From: Methylotenera oryzisoli
GTDB lineage: Bacteria; Pseudomonadota; Gammaproteobacteria; Burkholderiales; Methylophilaceae
Length of the DNA: 64,000 nt
Reading direction: 5' to 3'
Assembly (NCBI GenBank): GCA_945878695.1
Contig: CAMDXI010000001.1
Location: forward strand, 1-64,000
This document shows, in pieces, positions 15,305 through 24,865 of this stretch; the first letter of the stretch is position 1, and every line of letters begins with the position of its first letter. The position numbers and the translations under genes are program-made. A model generated the notes under the pieces. That model saw only the letters and a list, made by a program, of their open reading frames with translations, searched no databases and had not been told where the DNA came from.

Positions 15305-16111
15305 TTTCTTCGTAATCAGCTGCTGTATGTGCTCAGTCAAATCTCGGCGATGCTGCTGCGCTGCTTCCTGCCCAAGCGAAATTGGCGCTAGAAAATGCAA
15401 CTCTAAAATGGTTTGCTGTAAGCCTACGACACTAAGGATGGATTCCACTAGCGTGGTGTCGCCGGCATAGGCCACCTCGGTATTGATGCTGCCGTCCAGG
15501 CGTGAGTAACGGATGGCGATGGGCCAAACCGTCGATTTGGCTTGCAAGGCCGATTGCATCACGCTGCCTTTAAAGGGGGCGATGCAAGTGCCGTCGGTGG
15601 TGGTCCCTTCAGGAAACAAGCAAACGTTGTCGCCGGCTTTTAAACTCTGCGTGGTCAGGTCGACGATGCGTGTGGCATGCTGGCGTTTGCCGCGTTCGAT
15701 AAATAAGACCTGACTTTTTTTAGCCAAATAGCCAAACACCGGCCATGATTTTATGTCGGATTTGGCGATAAAACGCACCGGCAATAAGCTGTTGATGGCG
15801 TGGATGTCCAGCCAGGAAATGTGGTTGGCCACCAATAGGTTGTTGCTGGCGCTTGCGTAAGTGGGCGGGGTTTGCCCGTAGACCTTTACTTGCACGTTTA
15901 AAATGCGCAACAGCGTTTTACTCCACCACAAGATGATGGCCAAACGCCCATTTTTGCTGGAAAGCGGCATGACCATCGCCGCCATCGCCACACCGTTTAA
16001 GGTGTGTAGGGCGATGCGGGTCAGTCGGTAATAGCGAGTAAGGCGGCGAGTGGTCGCTTCTTGAGTGATGGGCAAATGGTGGCTTGATAGCGCGCTACTG
16101 GTCAAAAGCAA
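15293..16111 (-). CDS. olsA: Lyso-ornithine lipid / 1-acylglycerol-3-phosphate acyltransferase
   Basis: A PlsC-family O-acyltransferase of 272 residues. The catalytic HX4D motif is NHISWLD (His97, Asp102), and the acceptor motif FPEGTT is at 166-171, with VLFIERGKR between them. An N-terminal hydrophobic stretch associates it with the inner membrane. The gene follows an OlsB-like N-acyltransferase gene by five bases, which favours the OlsA role (adding the second, ester-linked acyl chain of ornithine lipid). A PlsC role in phosphatidic acid synthesis cannot be excluded. Confidence 0.8.
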   Translation of the reverse strand: MLLTSSALSSHHLPITQEATTRRLTRYYRLTRIALHTLNGVAMAAMVMPLSSKNGRLAIILWWSKTLLRILNVQVKVYGQTPPTYASASNNLLVANHISWLDIHAINSLLPVRFIAKSDIKSWPVFGYLAKKSQVLFIERGKRQHATRIVDLTTQSLKAGDNVCLFPEGTTTDGTCIAPFKGSVMQSALQAKSTVWPIAIRYSRLDGSINTEVAYAGDTTLVESILSVVGLQQTILELHFLAPISLGQEAAQQHRRDLTEHIQQLITKKLKL

Positions 16112-16116
16112 ACTAC

Positions 16117-16902
16117 TTATTTCAAAAAGTGCGCAGCGTATCTTGGGTTGATTTTAGATAGCGGTAACATTACCAGCATATCGGCTGTGTTGAAATAGGG
16201 ATCCCATGCTGGTTCACCACAAATGTAAGCACCCAAGCGTAAATAACCTTTGATTAACGGCGGGCAAGCCACTTGCATGTCGGTGCGCAAGGCCGGATTG
16301 AGCAAAGGGTTGCGTGGGAACACGCGGTATTCCAATGGCGATAAGTAATCGTCCGCCAATTTGGTGTACAAGCTGGCCGCTGCGTGGCCACCGTCATACA
16401 TGCTGACGCTGCCGCAACCTATCATGTATTCGTAATTGTGGATTTGCATGTACTTGGCTAAGCCAGCCCAAAGCATGGTGATGGTGCCGCCGTTACGGTA
16501 GTTTTGGTGCACGCAGGCACGGCCGACTTCGACGGTGCGGTCAAACAAGTGGCTGAGTCGGCTTAAATCGAATTCGCCGGCTGAATAGTAACCGCCGGCT
16601 TCGTTGGCCGCGGATGGACTTAAAATACGGTAAGTGCCGATGACTTGATTGGTGTCGCTGTCGCGCACAATTAAGTGGTCGCAATATTGATCAAAGCCGT
16701 CCACGTCTAAGCCGCCAGTGCCTAATAGTTGCGCGCCCATTTCCTCGGCAAACACTTTGTAGCGTAAGCGTTGGGCTTCTTCTATTTCCACTTGGGTGCG
16801 CGCTAGGTTGATGCTTAGGCGACGTTGATTGGGCACCGCTAAATCGATGTGCTTAGCGTTTTCGCTGTGGCTTAACGGGCGTATTCTTTGTTTGACTAAC
16901 AT
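16117..16902 (-). CDS. olsB: L-ornithine N-acyltransferase OlsB
   Basis: A 261-residue GNAT-like protein of the OlsB/hemolysin-like family, which transfers a 3-hydroxyacyl group from ACP to ornithine as the first step of phosphorus-free ornithine lipids. Visible conserved blocks are AQRLRYKVFAEEMG, DQYCDHLIVRD, EVGRACVHQNYRNGG and the C-terminal KGYLRLGA. It is upstream of olsA in an operon. Its start codon and SD lie inside a perfect inverted repeat and a PHO-box-like repeat is 49 bp upstream. Both fit phosphate control of ornithine lipids, which is known in other bacteria. Confidence 0.85.
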   Translation of the reverse strand: MLVKQRIRPLSHSENAKHIDLAVPNQRRLSINLARTQVEIEEAQRLRYKVFAEEMGAQLLGTGGLDVDGFDQYCDHLIVRDSDTNQVIGTYRILSPSAANEAGGYYSAGEFDLSRLSHLFDRTVEVGRACVHQNYRNGGTITMLWAGLAKYMQIHNYEYMIGCGSVSMYDGGHAAASLYTKLADDYLSPLEYRVFPRNPLLNPALRTDMQVACPPLIKGYLRLGAYICGEPAWDPYFNTADMLVMLPLSKINPRYAAHFLK

Positions 16903-16935
16903 TAAAGTCTCCTTTTGAATTGGGGAGACTTTAAT
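16901..16935 (-). promoter_or_regulatory. Hairpin covering the olsB ribosome binding site and start codon
   Basis: ATTAAAGTCTCC (16901-16912) is perfectly repeated in inverse at 16924-16935, 11 bases apart. In the mRNA the inner arm contains the SD sequence GGAG and the first two bases of the AUG, so the hairpin would hide the translation start. With the candidate -10 TATAAG (16937-16942) transcription would begin near 16930. Only about 7 bp of the stem would then be in RNA, still enough to cover the SD. Alternatively the DNA palindrome is a repressor site. Confidence 0.6.
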
Positions 16936-16950
16936 GCTTATAGATTAAGA

Positions 16951-16983
16951 ACTCGTGACAGAAATATGACGGTTTATTGACAA
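16951..16983 (-). promoter_or_regulatory. PHO-box-like triple repeat upstream of olsB
   Basis: On the minus strand three heptamers TTGTCAA, CCGTCAT and CTGTCAC occur exactly 11 bp apart. They match the PhoB box consensus (CTGTCAT repeated every 11 bp with AT-rich spacers). The array ends 8 bp before a candidate -10 (TATAAG), where PhoB boxes replace the -35. The phoB gene is in this window and carries a similar array. Confidence 0.7.
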
Positions 16984-17004
16984 GACTTTTTTAGGCCATT
17001 TGGC

Positions 17005-17457
17005 TTAATGCGAGACCCGTGTGCCGCCGCCGCTGTCAATCAAACGCACTTTATCGCCGGCTTTAAATTGTTCGTCGGCTTCTTGAACGATGGCAATTAA
17101 AGTGCCGTTATCCAGTTTCACGGTGATTTCAAAGGCGTCCTTACGCGTGATACCTTCTTCTATGGCAGCACCGGCTAAGCCGCCGACCACCGCGCCTATG
17201 ACGGCACCTATGATGTTGTCGTCACCCTTGCCTATGCTGTTGCCGGCCACGCCGCCCACTGCTGCACCCGCCACTGTGCCTATTGGAGTTTTGGTGCCTT
17301 CTAATTTCACTGAGCGCACGCTTTCCACCACGCCCATGCGCACGGTTTGCACTTTGCGCGCTTCTTCGCGCGAGTAAACGCCGCCGGAATTGGAGCTGGC
17401 ACAGGCGCCTAAGATTAAGCTTAATAGCATGATGCCTATTAGTGTGGTTTTGTTCAT
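17005..17457 (-). CDS. Glycine-zipper outer-membrane lipoprotein (SlyB/Pcp-like)
   Basis: A 150-residue lipoprotein with signal peptide and lipobox LILGAC (mature Cys19). Two glycine-zipper helices (GAAVGGVAGNSIG and GAVIGAVVGGLAGAAI) sit in the middle and a small beta C-terminal domain follows. This is the 17-kDa surface antigen/SlyB pattern. Relatives stabilise the outer membrane under stress; no more specific role can be read here. Confidence 0.85.
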   Translation of the reverse strand: MNKTTLIGIMLLSLILGACASSNSGGVYSREEARKVQTVRMGVVESVRSVKLEGTKTPIGTVAGAAVGGVAGNSIGKGDDNIIGAVIGAVVGGLAGAAIEEGITRKDAFEITVKLDNGTLIAIVQEADEQFKAGDKVRLIDSGGGTRVSH

Positions 17458-17511
17458 GATGCGTCTCCTGTTGTTGGTCTGGCTAGGTAGCCTGGCTGGT
17501 TCAAATCCAAT

Positions 17512-18459
17512 TTAAGCCTCGTCCAATTTGGTTTCGTTAACCAATGCTTGGGTGTAGATGGCTTCAATGTCCGCACGGCTTGGCTTGTGGTTTTGTCCGC
17601 CGCGACTTTCAATTTTAATGGCACCCATGGTTGAAGCCAAGCGGCCGCAAGTAGGCCAATCCCAGCCGCGTGCCATGCCGTATAGCAAGCCGGCACGGTA
17701 AGCGTCACCGCAACCGGTGGGGTCGACGATGTCCAAGGCTTTAATGCAAGGAATCTCATGGCAAACGCCATTCGCGTATATTTGGGAACCCTGGCCACCC
17801 AAGGTCACCACCAAGGCTTTAACTTTGGCTGCCAGTTGCTGCAAATTTAAGCCGGTTTTATCTTGGATGATTTGCGACTCGTAATCGTTAACCGCTAAGT
17901 AATCGGCCATCTCGATAAACTGCAACAATTCTTCGCCGTTAAACATAGGCAAGCCTTGGCCTGGGTCGAATAAAAATGGGATGCCGGCGTCAAAGCACTC
18001 GCGCGCGTGTTGGAACATGCCATCACGGCCATCCGGTGCGATGATGGCAAGCGTCACGCCTTGCGCGTCGTTCACGCTGTTTTCATGCGAGGCCACCATG
18101 GCGCCTGGGTGAAAAGCGGTGATTTGGTTATCGTCGGTGTCGGTGGTAATAAAGGCTTGCGCGGTGAAGGTGCCGGCCACGGTTTTGATGTGGGTGCTGG
18201 CTAATTTGTGCTGCGTGAGCCAGTTTTGGTAAGGTGCAAAATCGTCGCCCACGGTCGCCATGATGAGCGGATTGCCATCGAGCAATTGCAGGTTATAAGC
18301 GATGTTGCCGGCAGTGCCACCAAATTCGCGGCGCATTTCCGGCACGTAAAACGCCACACTTAGGGCGTGAATTTTGTCGGGCAAAATGTGGTTTTTGAAT
18401 TTATCTTGAAACACCATGATGGTGTCAAAGGCTAGTGAGCCGCAAATAAGGGTGTGCAT
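17512..18459 (-). CDS. PfkB-family sugar/nucleoside kinase
   Basis: A 315-residue ribokinase-fold kinase. The N-terminal FGGTAGNIAYNLQLL segment (substrate lid and PfkB signature 1) and the C-terminal DPTGCGDAYRAGLL motif (signature 2, with Asp as catalytic base and GCGD as anion hole) are intact. It resembles the adenosine-kinase-like subgroup found in beta-proteobacteria, but the substrate is not decided by these motifs. The downstream lipoprotein gene starts 54 bp after its stop. Confidence 0.88.
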   Translation of the reverse strand: MHTLICGSLAFDTIMVFQDKFKNHILPDKIHALSVAFYVPEMRREFGGTAGNIAYNLQLLDGNPLIMATVGDDFAPYQNWLTQHKLASTHIKTVAGTFTAQAFITTDTDDNQITAFHPGAMVASHENSVNDAQGVTLAIIAPDGRDGMFQHARECFDAGIPFLFDPGQGLPMFNGEELLQFIEMADYLAVNDYESQIIQDKTGLNLQQLAAKVKALVVTLGGQGSQIYANGVCHEIPCIKALDIVDPTGCGDAYRAGLLYGMARGWDWPTCGRLASTMGAIKIESRGGQNHKPSRADIEAIYTQALVNETKLDEA

Positions 18460-18531
18460 GGGGTGTGGGGCTGAGATTAAAAAGCCATTATCTTATTTTT
18501 TGCGGCCAGCTAGCAAGCGCTAAGATCGGGC

Positions 18532-19095
18532 TTATTCGGCTAGGCTGCCGTCGATGAGAATTTTGGCGGCTTTTTTGGCGTACTGCATGGCGCCTGAACC
18601 GCGTTGCATTTGTTCGGCTTGCACGGCACCTTCAAACAGCAAGGACAATTGCAGGGCGAGCCCATCGGCGTCCTTAATGTTAGCCTGCGCGGCTAGGCTG
18701 CGTATGTACAGCCTAAATTGCTTGGATTGCTCGGCGGACAATTGGTGAACCGGGTTGGCTTCGCTGGGAAATTCGGCCGCGGCTTTGATGAAGCCCATGC
18801 CATTGAAGTCGGGCGAGCTGACCCATTCTTCTATGCAATCGAACAGCCTTTGTATTTTTTCCGCCGGTTGCTGGGTTTGGCTGTCGAGCTTGCTGTTTAG
18901 CCAGGTTTGAAATTGCTGTTGACTTTGCGTGAGCACTTCTAGGATCAATAACTCTTTGCTGCGAAAGTATTTGTATAGAGTCATTTTAGTGGTGCCCGCC
19001 GCGGCCACGATGTTGTCTACCCCGGTGGAATTGATGCCTTGGGTTTGGAATAGATTGGTGGCGGTGGCCAGTATTTTATCGCGTAGCGTGGACAT
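18532..19095 (-). CDS. TetR-family transcriptional regulator
   Basis: A 187-residue regulator. The N-terminal helix-turn-helix has the family pattern (ATNLFQTQGINSTGVDNIVAAAGTTKMTLYKYFRSKE, residues 11-48, quoted as a pattern in two adjoining halves). The C-terminal ligand domain is of the AcrR/TetR_C type. Its promoter contains a short inverted repeat that may be its own operator. The target genes and inducer are unknown; the flanking kinase and membrane-protein genes are candidates. Confidence 0.88.
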   Translation of the reverse strand: MSTLRDKILATATNLFQTQGINSTGVDNIVAAAGTTKMTLYKYFRSKELLILEVLTQSQQQFQTWLNSKLDSQTQQPAEKIQRLFDCIEEWVSSPDFNGMGFIKAAAEFPSEANPVHQLSAEQSKQFRLYIRSLAAQANIKDADGLALQLSLLFEGAVQAEQMQRGSGAMQYAKKAAKILIDGSLAE

Positions 19096-19101
19096 GGATG
19101 G

Positions 19102-19131
19102 ATTATACTAATCTGTATATAAAGCCTGCAA
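19102..19131 (-). promoter_or_regulatory. Promoter and candidate operator of the TetR gene
   Basis: On the minus strand TTGCAG (19126-19131) and TATAAT (19102-19107) are 18 bp apart. TATAC (19104-19108) and GTATA (19115-19119) form an inverted repeat over the -10, consistent with autorepression by the TetR protein. Confidence 0.6.
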
Positions 19132-19144
19132 CGATTATTTGCCC

Positions 19145-19849
19145 TTAACTGGTGGAGTTGGCCATCAGCATGGGGGTGAAATTGCAGCGCACTTTTTCTA
19201 AATAGCGGTTGGCGATCGCTAAATCTTTCAAATTGGTAGGCAGTTTTCCGCCCACCACATTTTCTAAATACACCGCTTTATCTCGATCTGGAATTTGCAA
19301 TGCTTCCGGGTATTGGCATGTGCCTTGGCGCATTTGTTCGTATTTTGCGTAGAGCAGACTGGCGTCTTTGGCGCTTAAAGTGACTTCGGTTTGTTCGCTG
19401 ATGTTTAGTGGGTGCTTGGCTATATCAAGGCCAAAACCGATTGTGACGGCTAACAGGCAACCGACGGACAAGCCATAAAAAGCCGGCTTGGACCACAGCC
19501 AATTCAATCGACCCGGCTGGCTTTGCGTCTGCGCCAATATCAATGCCAGGGCGGCTTTTTTGCCGTGTTTCAAGCAATCCAAGCGGGCTTGTTGCTCGCT
19601 TTGCAGGTTGGCATTGATGGCAATCAGTAGGATGTGCTCGGCCAGCATACGCGGTTGGTTGGCGCCCAATGCGCTGGCTTGCTTGGTGCAAAAAGCCAGC
19701 AGGGTGGCGTTGTCCGCTATCGACGTGGCCATGCGAACGGAACTTGGCGTATCGCGTAAGGCATCAAACAAGCTGAGCAATCGCTCGCTAGGCGTTTTGC
19801 CCAGTTGCGTTAGCTTGGCTAATTGCGCGGCAGAGTTGAAGTCGTCCAT
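19145..19849 (-). CDS. Hypothetical membrane protein
   Basis: From Met 19849 (MDDFNSAAQLAKL) the product is about 234 residues; a longer start at 19891 would run into the upstream hemJ gene. The N-terminal two thirds are helical and soluble, one membrane helix follows (FYGLSVGCLLAVTIGFGLDI), then a small C-terminal domain with two Cys. A segment resembling DUF3619-type anti-sigma-like proteins is possible, but I do not recognise the family. It overlaps nothing with the chosen start and is likely transcribed with hemJ. Confidence 0.55.
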   Translation of the reverse strand: MDDFNSAAQLAKLTQLGKTPSERLLSLFDALRDTPSSVRMATSIADNATLLAFCTKQASALGANQPRMLAEHILLIAINANLQSEQQARLDCLKHGKKAALALILAQTQSQPGRLNWLWSKPAFYGLSVGCLLAVTIGFGLDIAKHPLNISEQTEVTLSAKDASLLYAKYEQMRQGTCQYPEALQIPDRDKAVYLENVVGGKLPTNLKDLAIANRYLEKVRCNFTPMLMANSTS

Positions 19850-19871
19850 GGTGCTCAAGATTGGCGGCGAA

Positions 19872-20282
19872 TTAAAACGGTTTAACCACAACCAAAATGA
19901 CGATCAATGTCAGCACGATGACCGGCAGTTCATTAAACCAGCGGTACCAAACATGGCTACGGGTGTTGCGGTCGTGCTTGAAGTCATTGATTAATTTACC
20001 GCAATACCAGTGGTAGCCTATTAGCACGACCACCAGGCTTAATTTTGGGTGCATCCAACGGCCGCCTATGCCGTAACCTAGCCATAACCACAGGCCGAAG
20101 CCTAAGGCCAAGACGGCCAAGGGCAACATGAAGCGGTAGAGTTTTTGTTCCATCATTTTTAATCTGTCTGAACTGGCGCTGTCTTGCACCATGGCATGGT
20201 TGACCAATAGCCTAGGTAAGTAAAATAAGCCGGCAAACCAACTGGTGACAAAAATGATGTGAAACGCTTTAACCCATAACAT
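19872..20282 (-). CDS. hemJ: Protoporphyrinogen IX oxidase HemJ
   Basis: A 136-residue four-helix membrane protein of the UPF0093/HemJ family, which oxidises protoporphyrinogen IX in heme synthesis using a bound heme. The N-terminal AFHIIFVTSWFAGLFYLPRL holds the conserved His8, the middle has GGRWMHPKLSLV and the end has RWFNELPVIVL; these are family hallmarks. It supplies heme to the many heme proteins and the ccm system of this genome. Confidence 0.9.
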   Translation of the reverse strand: MLWVKAFHIIFVTSWFAGLFYLPRLLVNHAMVQDSASSDRLKMMEQKLYRFMLPLAVLALGFGLWLWLGYGIGGRWMHPKLSLVVVLIGYHWYCGKLINDFKHDRNTRSHVWYRWFNELPVIVLTLIVILVVVKPF

Positions 20283-20302
20283 CGTTAATTCCTCTTCCTT
20301 AT

Positions 20303-20809
20303 TTAATCTGGCTTGGCTAATTCACGGCTTAATAGTTTAGCCAAAGCGTTTAAATCCAATGGCCCTATTGTACTTTGTAAACGCTGGCCTTGCTTACCGT
20401 AGACAAAATGACTGGGCGTGACGTTCACTTGCCCAAAGGCGGCGCTCATTTCGCCATAGCCATCGTGCATAACCGGGAAGGGCAGCTTTTTTTGGCTAGC
20501 GTAGTTCAGTACTTGAGCCGGCGGGTCGTAGGCCATGGCGACCGCAATCAATTCAAAACCTTGGCCATGGTGGCGTTGGTAAAAGTCGATTAATGCCGGC
20601 ATTTCTTTTAGGCAACTTAGGCAGTTGATGGACCAAAAATGCACCAGTACTACGCGGCCCTTTAAGTCGGCCATGGCGATTTTTTCGCCGCTTAAGGTAG
20701 TGAAGCTAAGGGCAGGGGCGGATTGGTTCTGGTAGGTATGCCAAGCGCACCAGCCAATAAGCAGGGTGGCAATCAAGGCAAGGCTGATTTTTTTAAAATA
20801 GGCAGGCAT
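20303..20809 (-). CDS. TlpA-like periplasmic thiol-disulfide protein
   Basis: A 168-residue thioredoxin-fold protein anchored by an N-terminal helix (residues 7-22). The active site is Cys-Leu-Ser-Cys in HFWSINCLSCLKEMP, and the cis-Pro region is NVTPSHFVYGKQG. The dipeptide between the cysteines is unusual compared with the CP/GP of most family members. It is likely a periplasmic reductant for cytochrome or copper-protein assembly. It lies just upstream of hemJ on the same strand. Confidence 0.85.
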   Translation of the reverse strand: MPAYFKKISLALIATLLIGWCAWHTYQNQSAPALSFTTLSGEKIAMADLKGRVVLVHFWSINCLSCLKEMPALIDFYQRHHGQGFELIAVAMAYDPPAQVLNYASQKKLPFPVMHDGYGEMSAAFGQVNVTPSHFVYGKQGQRLQSTIGPLDLNALAKLLSRELAKPD

Positions 20810-20925
20810 ACGCTTAGTCTAACGGATTTTTATTTAATGTGGCCTGTCTATGCATGGTCAAGCTAAGCAGATAAATGGCCAATACCCATGTAACGCTTAC
20901 GCTTATTTGCCGTGATTCAACATGT

Positions 20926-20931
20926 TATAAT
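20926..20931 (+). promoter_or_regulatory. Candidate -10 of the flavo/Fe-S gene
   Basis: TATAAT lies 38 bases before the ATG at 20970. No -35 with good spacing was found, so promoter strength or use of an activator is open. Confidence 0.4.
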
Positions 20932-20969
20932 GCATTTTTTAATAGCCAAGCTATTTATAATAAAAGCCA

Positions 20970-23900
20970 ATGAACGCACCCCTACCTAGCCATATTGAGC
21001 AAGTCGAACCGCAAGCAAACCAACGCTTACGCGAAATTCCCTACAACTACACGTCTTTTTCTGACCGCGAAATTGTCATACGCTTTCTCGGTGAAGAGAT
21101 ATGGGATACCTTAAACGACTTACGCAGTCAGCGCAAAACCGGTCGCAGTGCGCGCATGCTGTTTGAGGTCTTGGGCGATTTGTGGGTGGTGACGCGCAAC
21201 CCGTATTTGCAAGACGATTTGCTGGAAAACCCCAAGCGCCGTAAGGCCTTGATTGATGCGCTTAAACACCGTATCGCTGCCATAGAAGATCGCAATGCCG
21301 GCGGTAAAGCCAATGACAGCGTGCAAAAAATGGTGCAAGCCGCGCAAAAAGCCATTGCCAAATTCGCCGAAGACTTCCGCCAAACTTACGATTTGCGTAA
21401 AAAAGCCTTAAGCAAATTAAGCAAAATTACCCGTAAAGACAACGTGCAGTTTGATGGCTTGGCACGCGTGTCGCACGTGACCGACGCCACCGACTGGCGC
21501 GTGGAATACCCGTTTGTGGTGTTAAGCCCGGATACAGAAAAAGAAATTGCTGCCTTGGTGCGCGCTTGCATAGAGTTAGGCTTAACCGTGATTCCGCGCG
21601 GCGGTGGTACCGGTTACACCGGTGGCGCCATTCCATTGACGCCCATGTCGGCAGTGATCAATACCGAAAAATTAGACCAACACGGCGGCGTGCAAATGCG
21701 TACCTTGCCGGGTGTGGCCAGACAGGTTGCGACCATAGAATGCGGCGCCGGTGTAGTGACGCGCCGTGCCATGGAGGCGGCCAGTGATGCCGGCCTAGAG
21801 TTTGCCTGCGACCCAACCAGCGCCGACGCCAGTTGCATAGGCGGTAACGTGGCGATGAACGCCGGCGGTAAAAAAGCCGTGTTGTGGGGCACAGCCTTGG
21901 ATAACCTGGCCTCATGGCGCATGGTGACGCCGGACGCGCAGTGGATGGAAGTGCAACGTTTAGACCACAATTTGGGCAAGATACACGATGTGGCGGTGGC
22001 GCGATTTAAAGTCAGCCGTTATGCCGAGGACATGAAGACTTTGTTAGGCGAGCCAGAAATACTGGAAATTGCCGGCCCTAGTTTCCGTAAAACCGGTTTG
22101 GGTAAAGACGTGACGGATAAATTTTTATCCGGTTTACCTGGCATCCAAAAAGAAGGCTGCGATGGCTTGATTACCAGCGCAACCTTTATCTTGCATCGCA
22201 TGCCTAAACACGTGCGCACGGTGGCCTTGGAGTTTTTTGGTAACGTCTCCAATGCCGTGCCGGCCATCGTGGAAATTAAAGATTACTTGGATGCCACCGC
22301 CAAAAAAGACCCCTTGGTCTTGATGGCCGGTCTAGAGCACATGGACGAGCGTTACATCAAAGCGGTGGGTTACGCGACTAAAGCGGCCCGTCAGCAACGG
22401 CCTAAAATGGTCTTGATTGCCGACATCGCTTCGGACGATGAAAACGCCGTCGGTGAAGCCGCCTCGCACATCGTGCGTTTGTGTAACGCACGCAACGGTG
22501 AAGGCTTTGTCGCCGTGTCGCCGGAAGCCCGCAAAAAATTCTGGTTGGATAGGGCGCGCACTGCTGCCATTGCCAAACACACCAACGCCTTCAAAATTAA
22601 CGAAGACGTGGTGATTCCCTTGCCACGTTTGGGCGATTACTCGGACGGCATAGAGCGCATTAACATCGAATTATCGATTAACAATAAGTTGCAATTGCTC
22701 GATGCACTAGAAGACTTCATGCAAGGCGATTTGCCTTTGCAGGCCGACGAAGACGGCAATGCCGATGGCCAGATGGTCTTGGCTAAACAAGGCATCGCCT
22801 TGCAGTTGTTGCGTGAATTGCGTGCCCATTGGCGCTTGATATTGGAAAGTTTAGACCAGCCCGTGAGCGTGCTGGGCAGCCTAGCCGATACGCTTAATCA
22901 ATATGAAAACGTCTTCCGTGCGGTGCAATCGTATGATTTGCGCATTTCATGGAAACGCGACATCAAACGACCCATGGCCGACATTTTTGCGGGTCGTGAA
23001 TACCAAAAAATACTAAACCGTTGCGATGAAATACATAAAGGCGTGTTGAAATCACGGGTGTTTATTGCCCTGCACATGCATGCCGGTGACGGTAACGTGC
23101 ACACCAACATCCCAGTCAATTCCGATGATTACCAAATGATGCGCGTGGCCCATGAAGCGGTGGCTCGCGTGATGGCTTTGGCTAAGGCATTGGACGGCGT
23201 TATCTCTGGTGAGCATGGCATAGGCATCACCAAAATGGAGTTTTTGGAAGACTCCACCATCAGTGCTTTTGGTGCTTACAAACAAAAAGTCGACCCCAAT
23301 GGCCATTTTAATAAAGGTAAGCTGATGGCCGGTTCCGGCCTGGACAATGCCTACACGCCAAGTTTTGGTTTGCTAGAGCAAGAATCCATCATCATGGAGC
23401 AATCGGCCATCGGTGAGATCGCCGATTCCATCAGCGATTGCTTACGCTGCGGTAAATGCAAGCCGGTCTGCACCACGCACGTGCCACGCGCCAATCTGCT
23501 GTATAGCCCACGCAATAAGATATTAGGCACCTCTTTGCTGATCGAAGCCTTTTTATACGAAGAGCAAACGCGGCGCGGCATCTCGCTTAAGCATTTTGAT
23601 GAATTTAACGACGTGGCCGACCATTGCACGGTATGCCATCGCTGCTTAAACCCATGCCCGGTCGACATCGATTTCGGTGACGTGTCGGTGGCCATGCGTA
23701 ACTTCCTGCGTGAGCAAGGCAAAAAACAATTTAACCCAGGCACGGCATTGGGCATGGCATTTTTGAATGCCAAAGACCCGGCCACCATTAAATTGATGCG
23801 CACTTTTATGGTGACCATAGGATACCGCGCGCAGAGTTTTGCCCACAGCTTGGCTAAAAAATTCCATTTGTTGAAAGACAAAGTCAGGCCGCCTGCCACC

Positions 23901-24848
23901 GTCGGTAAGCCGGAAATAAAAGCGCAAGTGGTGCATTTCATCAACCGGCCCATGCCTAAGAAAATGCCGACTAAAACCTCGCGTGCCTTGCTGGGTATAG
24001 AAGACGACCGCATGATACCGGTCATACGCAACCCAGCCAAAGTCACCGAAGACTCCGAAGCGGTGTTCTATTTCCCTGGTTGCGGCTCCGAGCGCTTGTT
24101 CTCCAACGTCGGTTTGGCTACCCAAGCGATGTTGTACGAAGTCGGTGCCATCACCGTGTTGCCACCCGGTTATTTGTGTTGCGGTTACCCGCAAACCGCC
24201 AGCGGCAATCACGATAAAGGCCAGGCCATCACCACGGAAAACCGGGTGTTATTCCACCGTTTAGCCAACACGCTGAATTACTTGGACATCAAGACCGTGA
24301 TCGTGTCCTGCGGCACCTGCATGGACCAATTGCAAAAATACCAGTTTGAAAGCATATTCCCTGGTTGCCGCTTATTGGATATCCACGAGTATTTGATGGA
24401 GAAAGACCTGAAATTAACCGGCATCACCGGTACCAAGTACATGTACCACGATCCCTGTCACACGCCGATGAAAACCTATAAGCCATTGGAAGTGACAAAT
24501 GCCTTAATGGGCACGGACGTGGCCTTGAATGACCGATGCTGTGGTGAGAGCGGCACCTTTGCCGTGGCTAGACCGGACATCGCCACCCAAGTCAAAATGC
24601 GCAAGCAAGAGGAGTTGGAAAAAGGCATGGGCAAGCTGGGCTTAACCGTGGGTGCGCCTGAGCAAAAAGTGAAAATTCTGACTTCTTGCCCAAGTTGCTT
24701 GCAGGGTTTATCTCGTTACGGTGAGGATACCGGCATAGAAGCCGATTACATCGTGGTGGAGATGGCCAAGCATTTGCTAGGGCCGGATTGGATGCAAGAG
24801 TATGTGGCAAAAGTTAACCAAGGCGGCATAGAAAAAGTATTGCTATAA
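20970..24848 (+). CDS. DUF3683-type FAD/FMN and Fe-S oxidoreductase (GlcD-GlcF-like fusion)
   Basis: A 1292-residue cytoplasmic or peripheral-membrane oxidoreductase. An N-terminal DUF3683 region (about 15-180) precedes a PCMH-type FAD domain with [15 protein letters not shown] (from about residue 209) and an FAD-oxidase C domain with [14 protein letters not shown]. Two 4Fe-4S motifs follow, [11 protein letters not shown] (about 823) and [12 protein letters not shown] (about 885), then two CCG domains (CCGYP at about 1069 and CCGESGTF at about 1190). This is GlcD and GlcF of glycolate oxidase, or a D-lactate dehydrogenase, in one chain. A D-2-hydroxyacid is the probable substrate, with electrons passed to quinone. 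It is monocistronic. Confidence 0.9.
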   Translation: MNAPLPSHIEQVEPQANQRLREIPYNYTSFSDREIVIRFLGEEIWDTLNDLRSQRKTGRSARMLFEVLGDLWVVTRNPYLQDDLLENPKRRKALIDALKHRIAAIEDRNAGGKANDSVQKMVQAAQKAIAKFAEDFRQTYDLRKKALSKLSKITRKDNVQFDGLARVSHVTDATDWRVEYPFVVLSPDTEKEIAALVRACIELGLTVIPRGGGTGYTGGAIPLTPMSAVINTEKLDQHGGVQMRTLPGVARQVATIECGAGVVTRRAMEAASDAGLEFACDPTSADASCIGGNVAMNAGGKKAVLWGTALDNLASWRMVTPDAQWMEVQRLDHNLGKIHDVAVARFKVSRYAEDMKTLLGEPEILEIAGPSFRKTGLGKDVTDKFLSGLPGIQKEGCDGLITSATFILHRMPKHVRTVALEFFGNVSNAVPAIVEIKDYLDATAKKDPLVLMAGLEHMDERYIKAVGYATKAARQQRPKMVLIADIASDDENAVGEAASHIVRLCNARNGEGFVAVSPEARKKFWLDRARTAAIAKHTNAFKINEDVVIPLPRLGDYSDGIERINIELSINNKLQLLDALEDFMQGDLPLQADEDGNADGQMVLAKQGIALQLLRELRAHWRLILESLDQPVSVLGSLADTLNQYENVFRAVQSYDLRISWKRDIKRPMADIFAGREYQKILNRCDEIHKGVLKSRVFIALHMHAGDGNVHTNIPVNSDDYQMMRVAHEAVARVMALAKALDGVISGEHGIGITKMEFLEDSTISAFGAYKQKVDPNGHFNKGKLMAGSGLDNAYTPSFGLLEQESIIMEQSAIGEIADSISDCLRCGKCKPVCTTHVPRANLLYSPRNKILGTSLLIEAFLYEEQTRRGISLKHFDEFNDVADHCTVCHRCLNPCPVDIDFGDVSVAMRNFLREQGKKQFNPGTALGMAFLNAKDPATIKLMRTFMVTIGYRAQSFAHSLAKKFHLLKDKVRPPATVGKPEIKAQVVHFINRPMPKKMPTKTSRALLGIEDDRMIPVIRNPAKVTEDSEAVFYFPGCGSERLFSNVGLATQAMLYEVGAITVLPPGYLCCGYPQTASGNHDKGQAITTENRVLFHRLANTLNYLDIKTVIVSCGTCMDQLQKYQFESIFPGCRLLDIHEYLMEKDLKLTGITGTKYMYHDPCHTPMKTYKPLEVTNALMGTDVALNDRCCGESGTFAVARPDIATQVKMRKQEELEKGMGKLGLTVGAPEQKVKILTSCPSCLQGLSRYGEDTGIEADYIVVEMAKHLLGPDWMQEYVAKVNQGGIEKVLL

Positions 24849-24865
24849 GGCTGGCCGCCTTAGGG

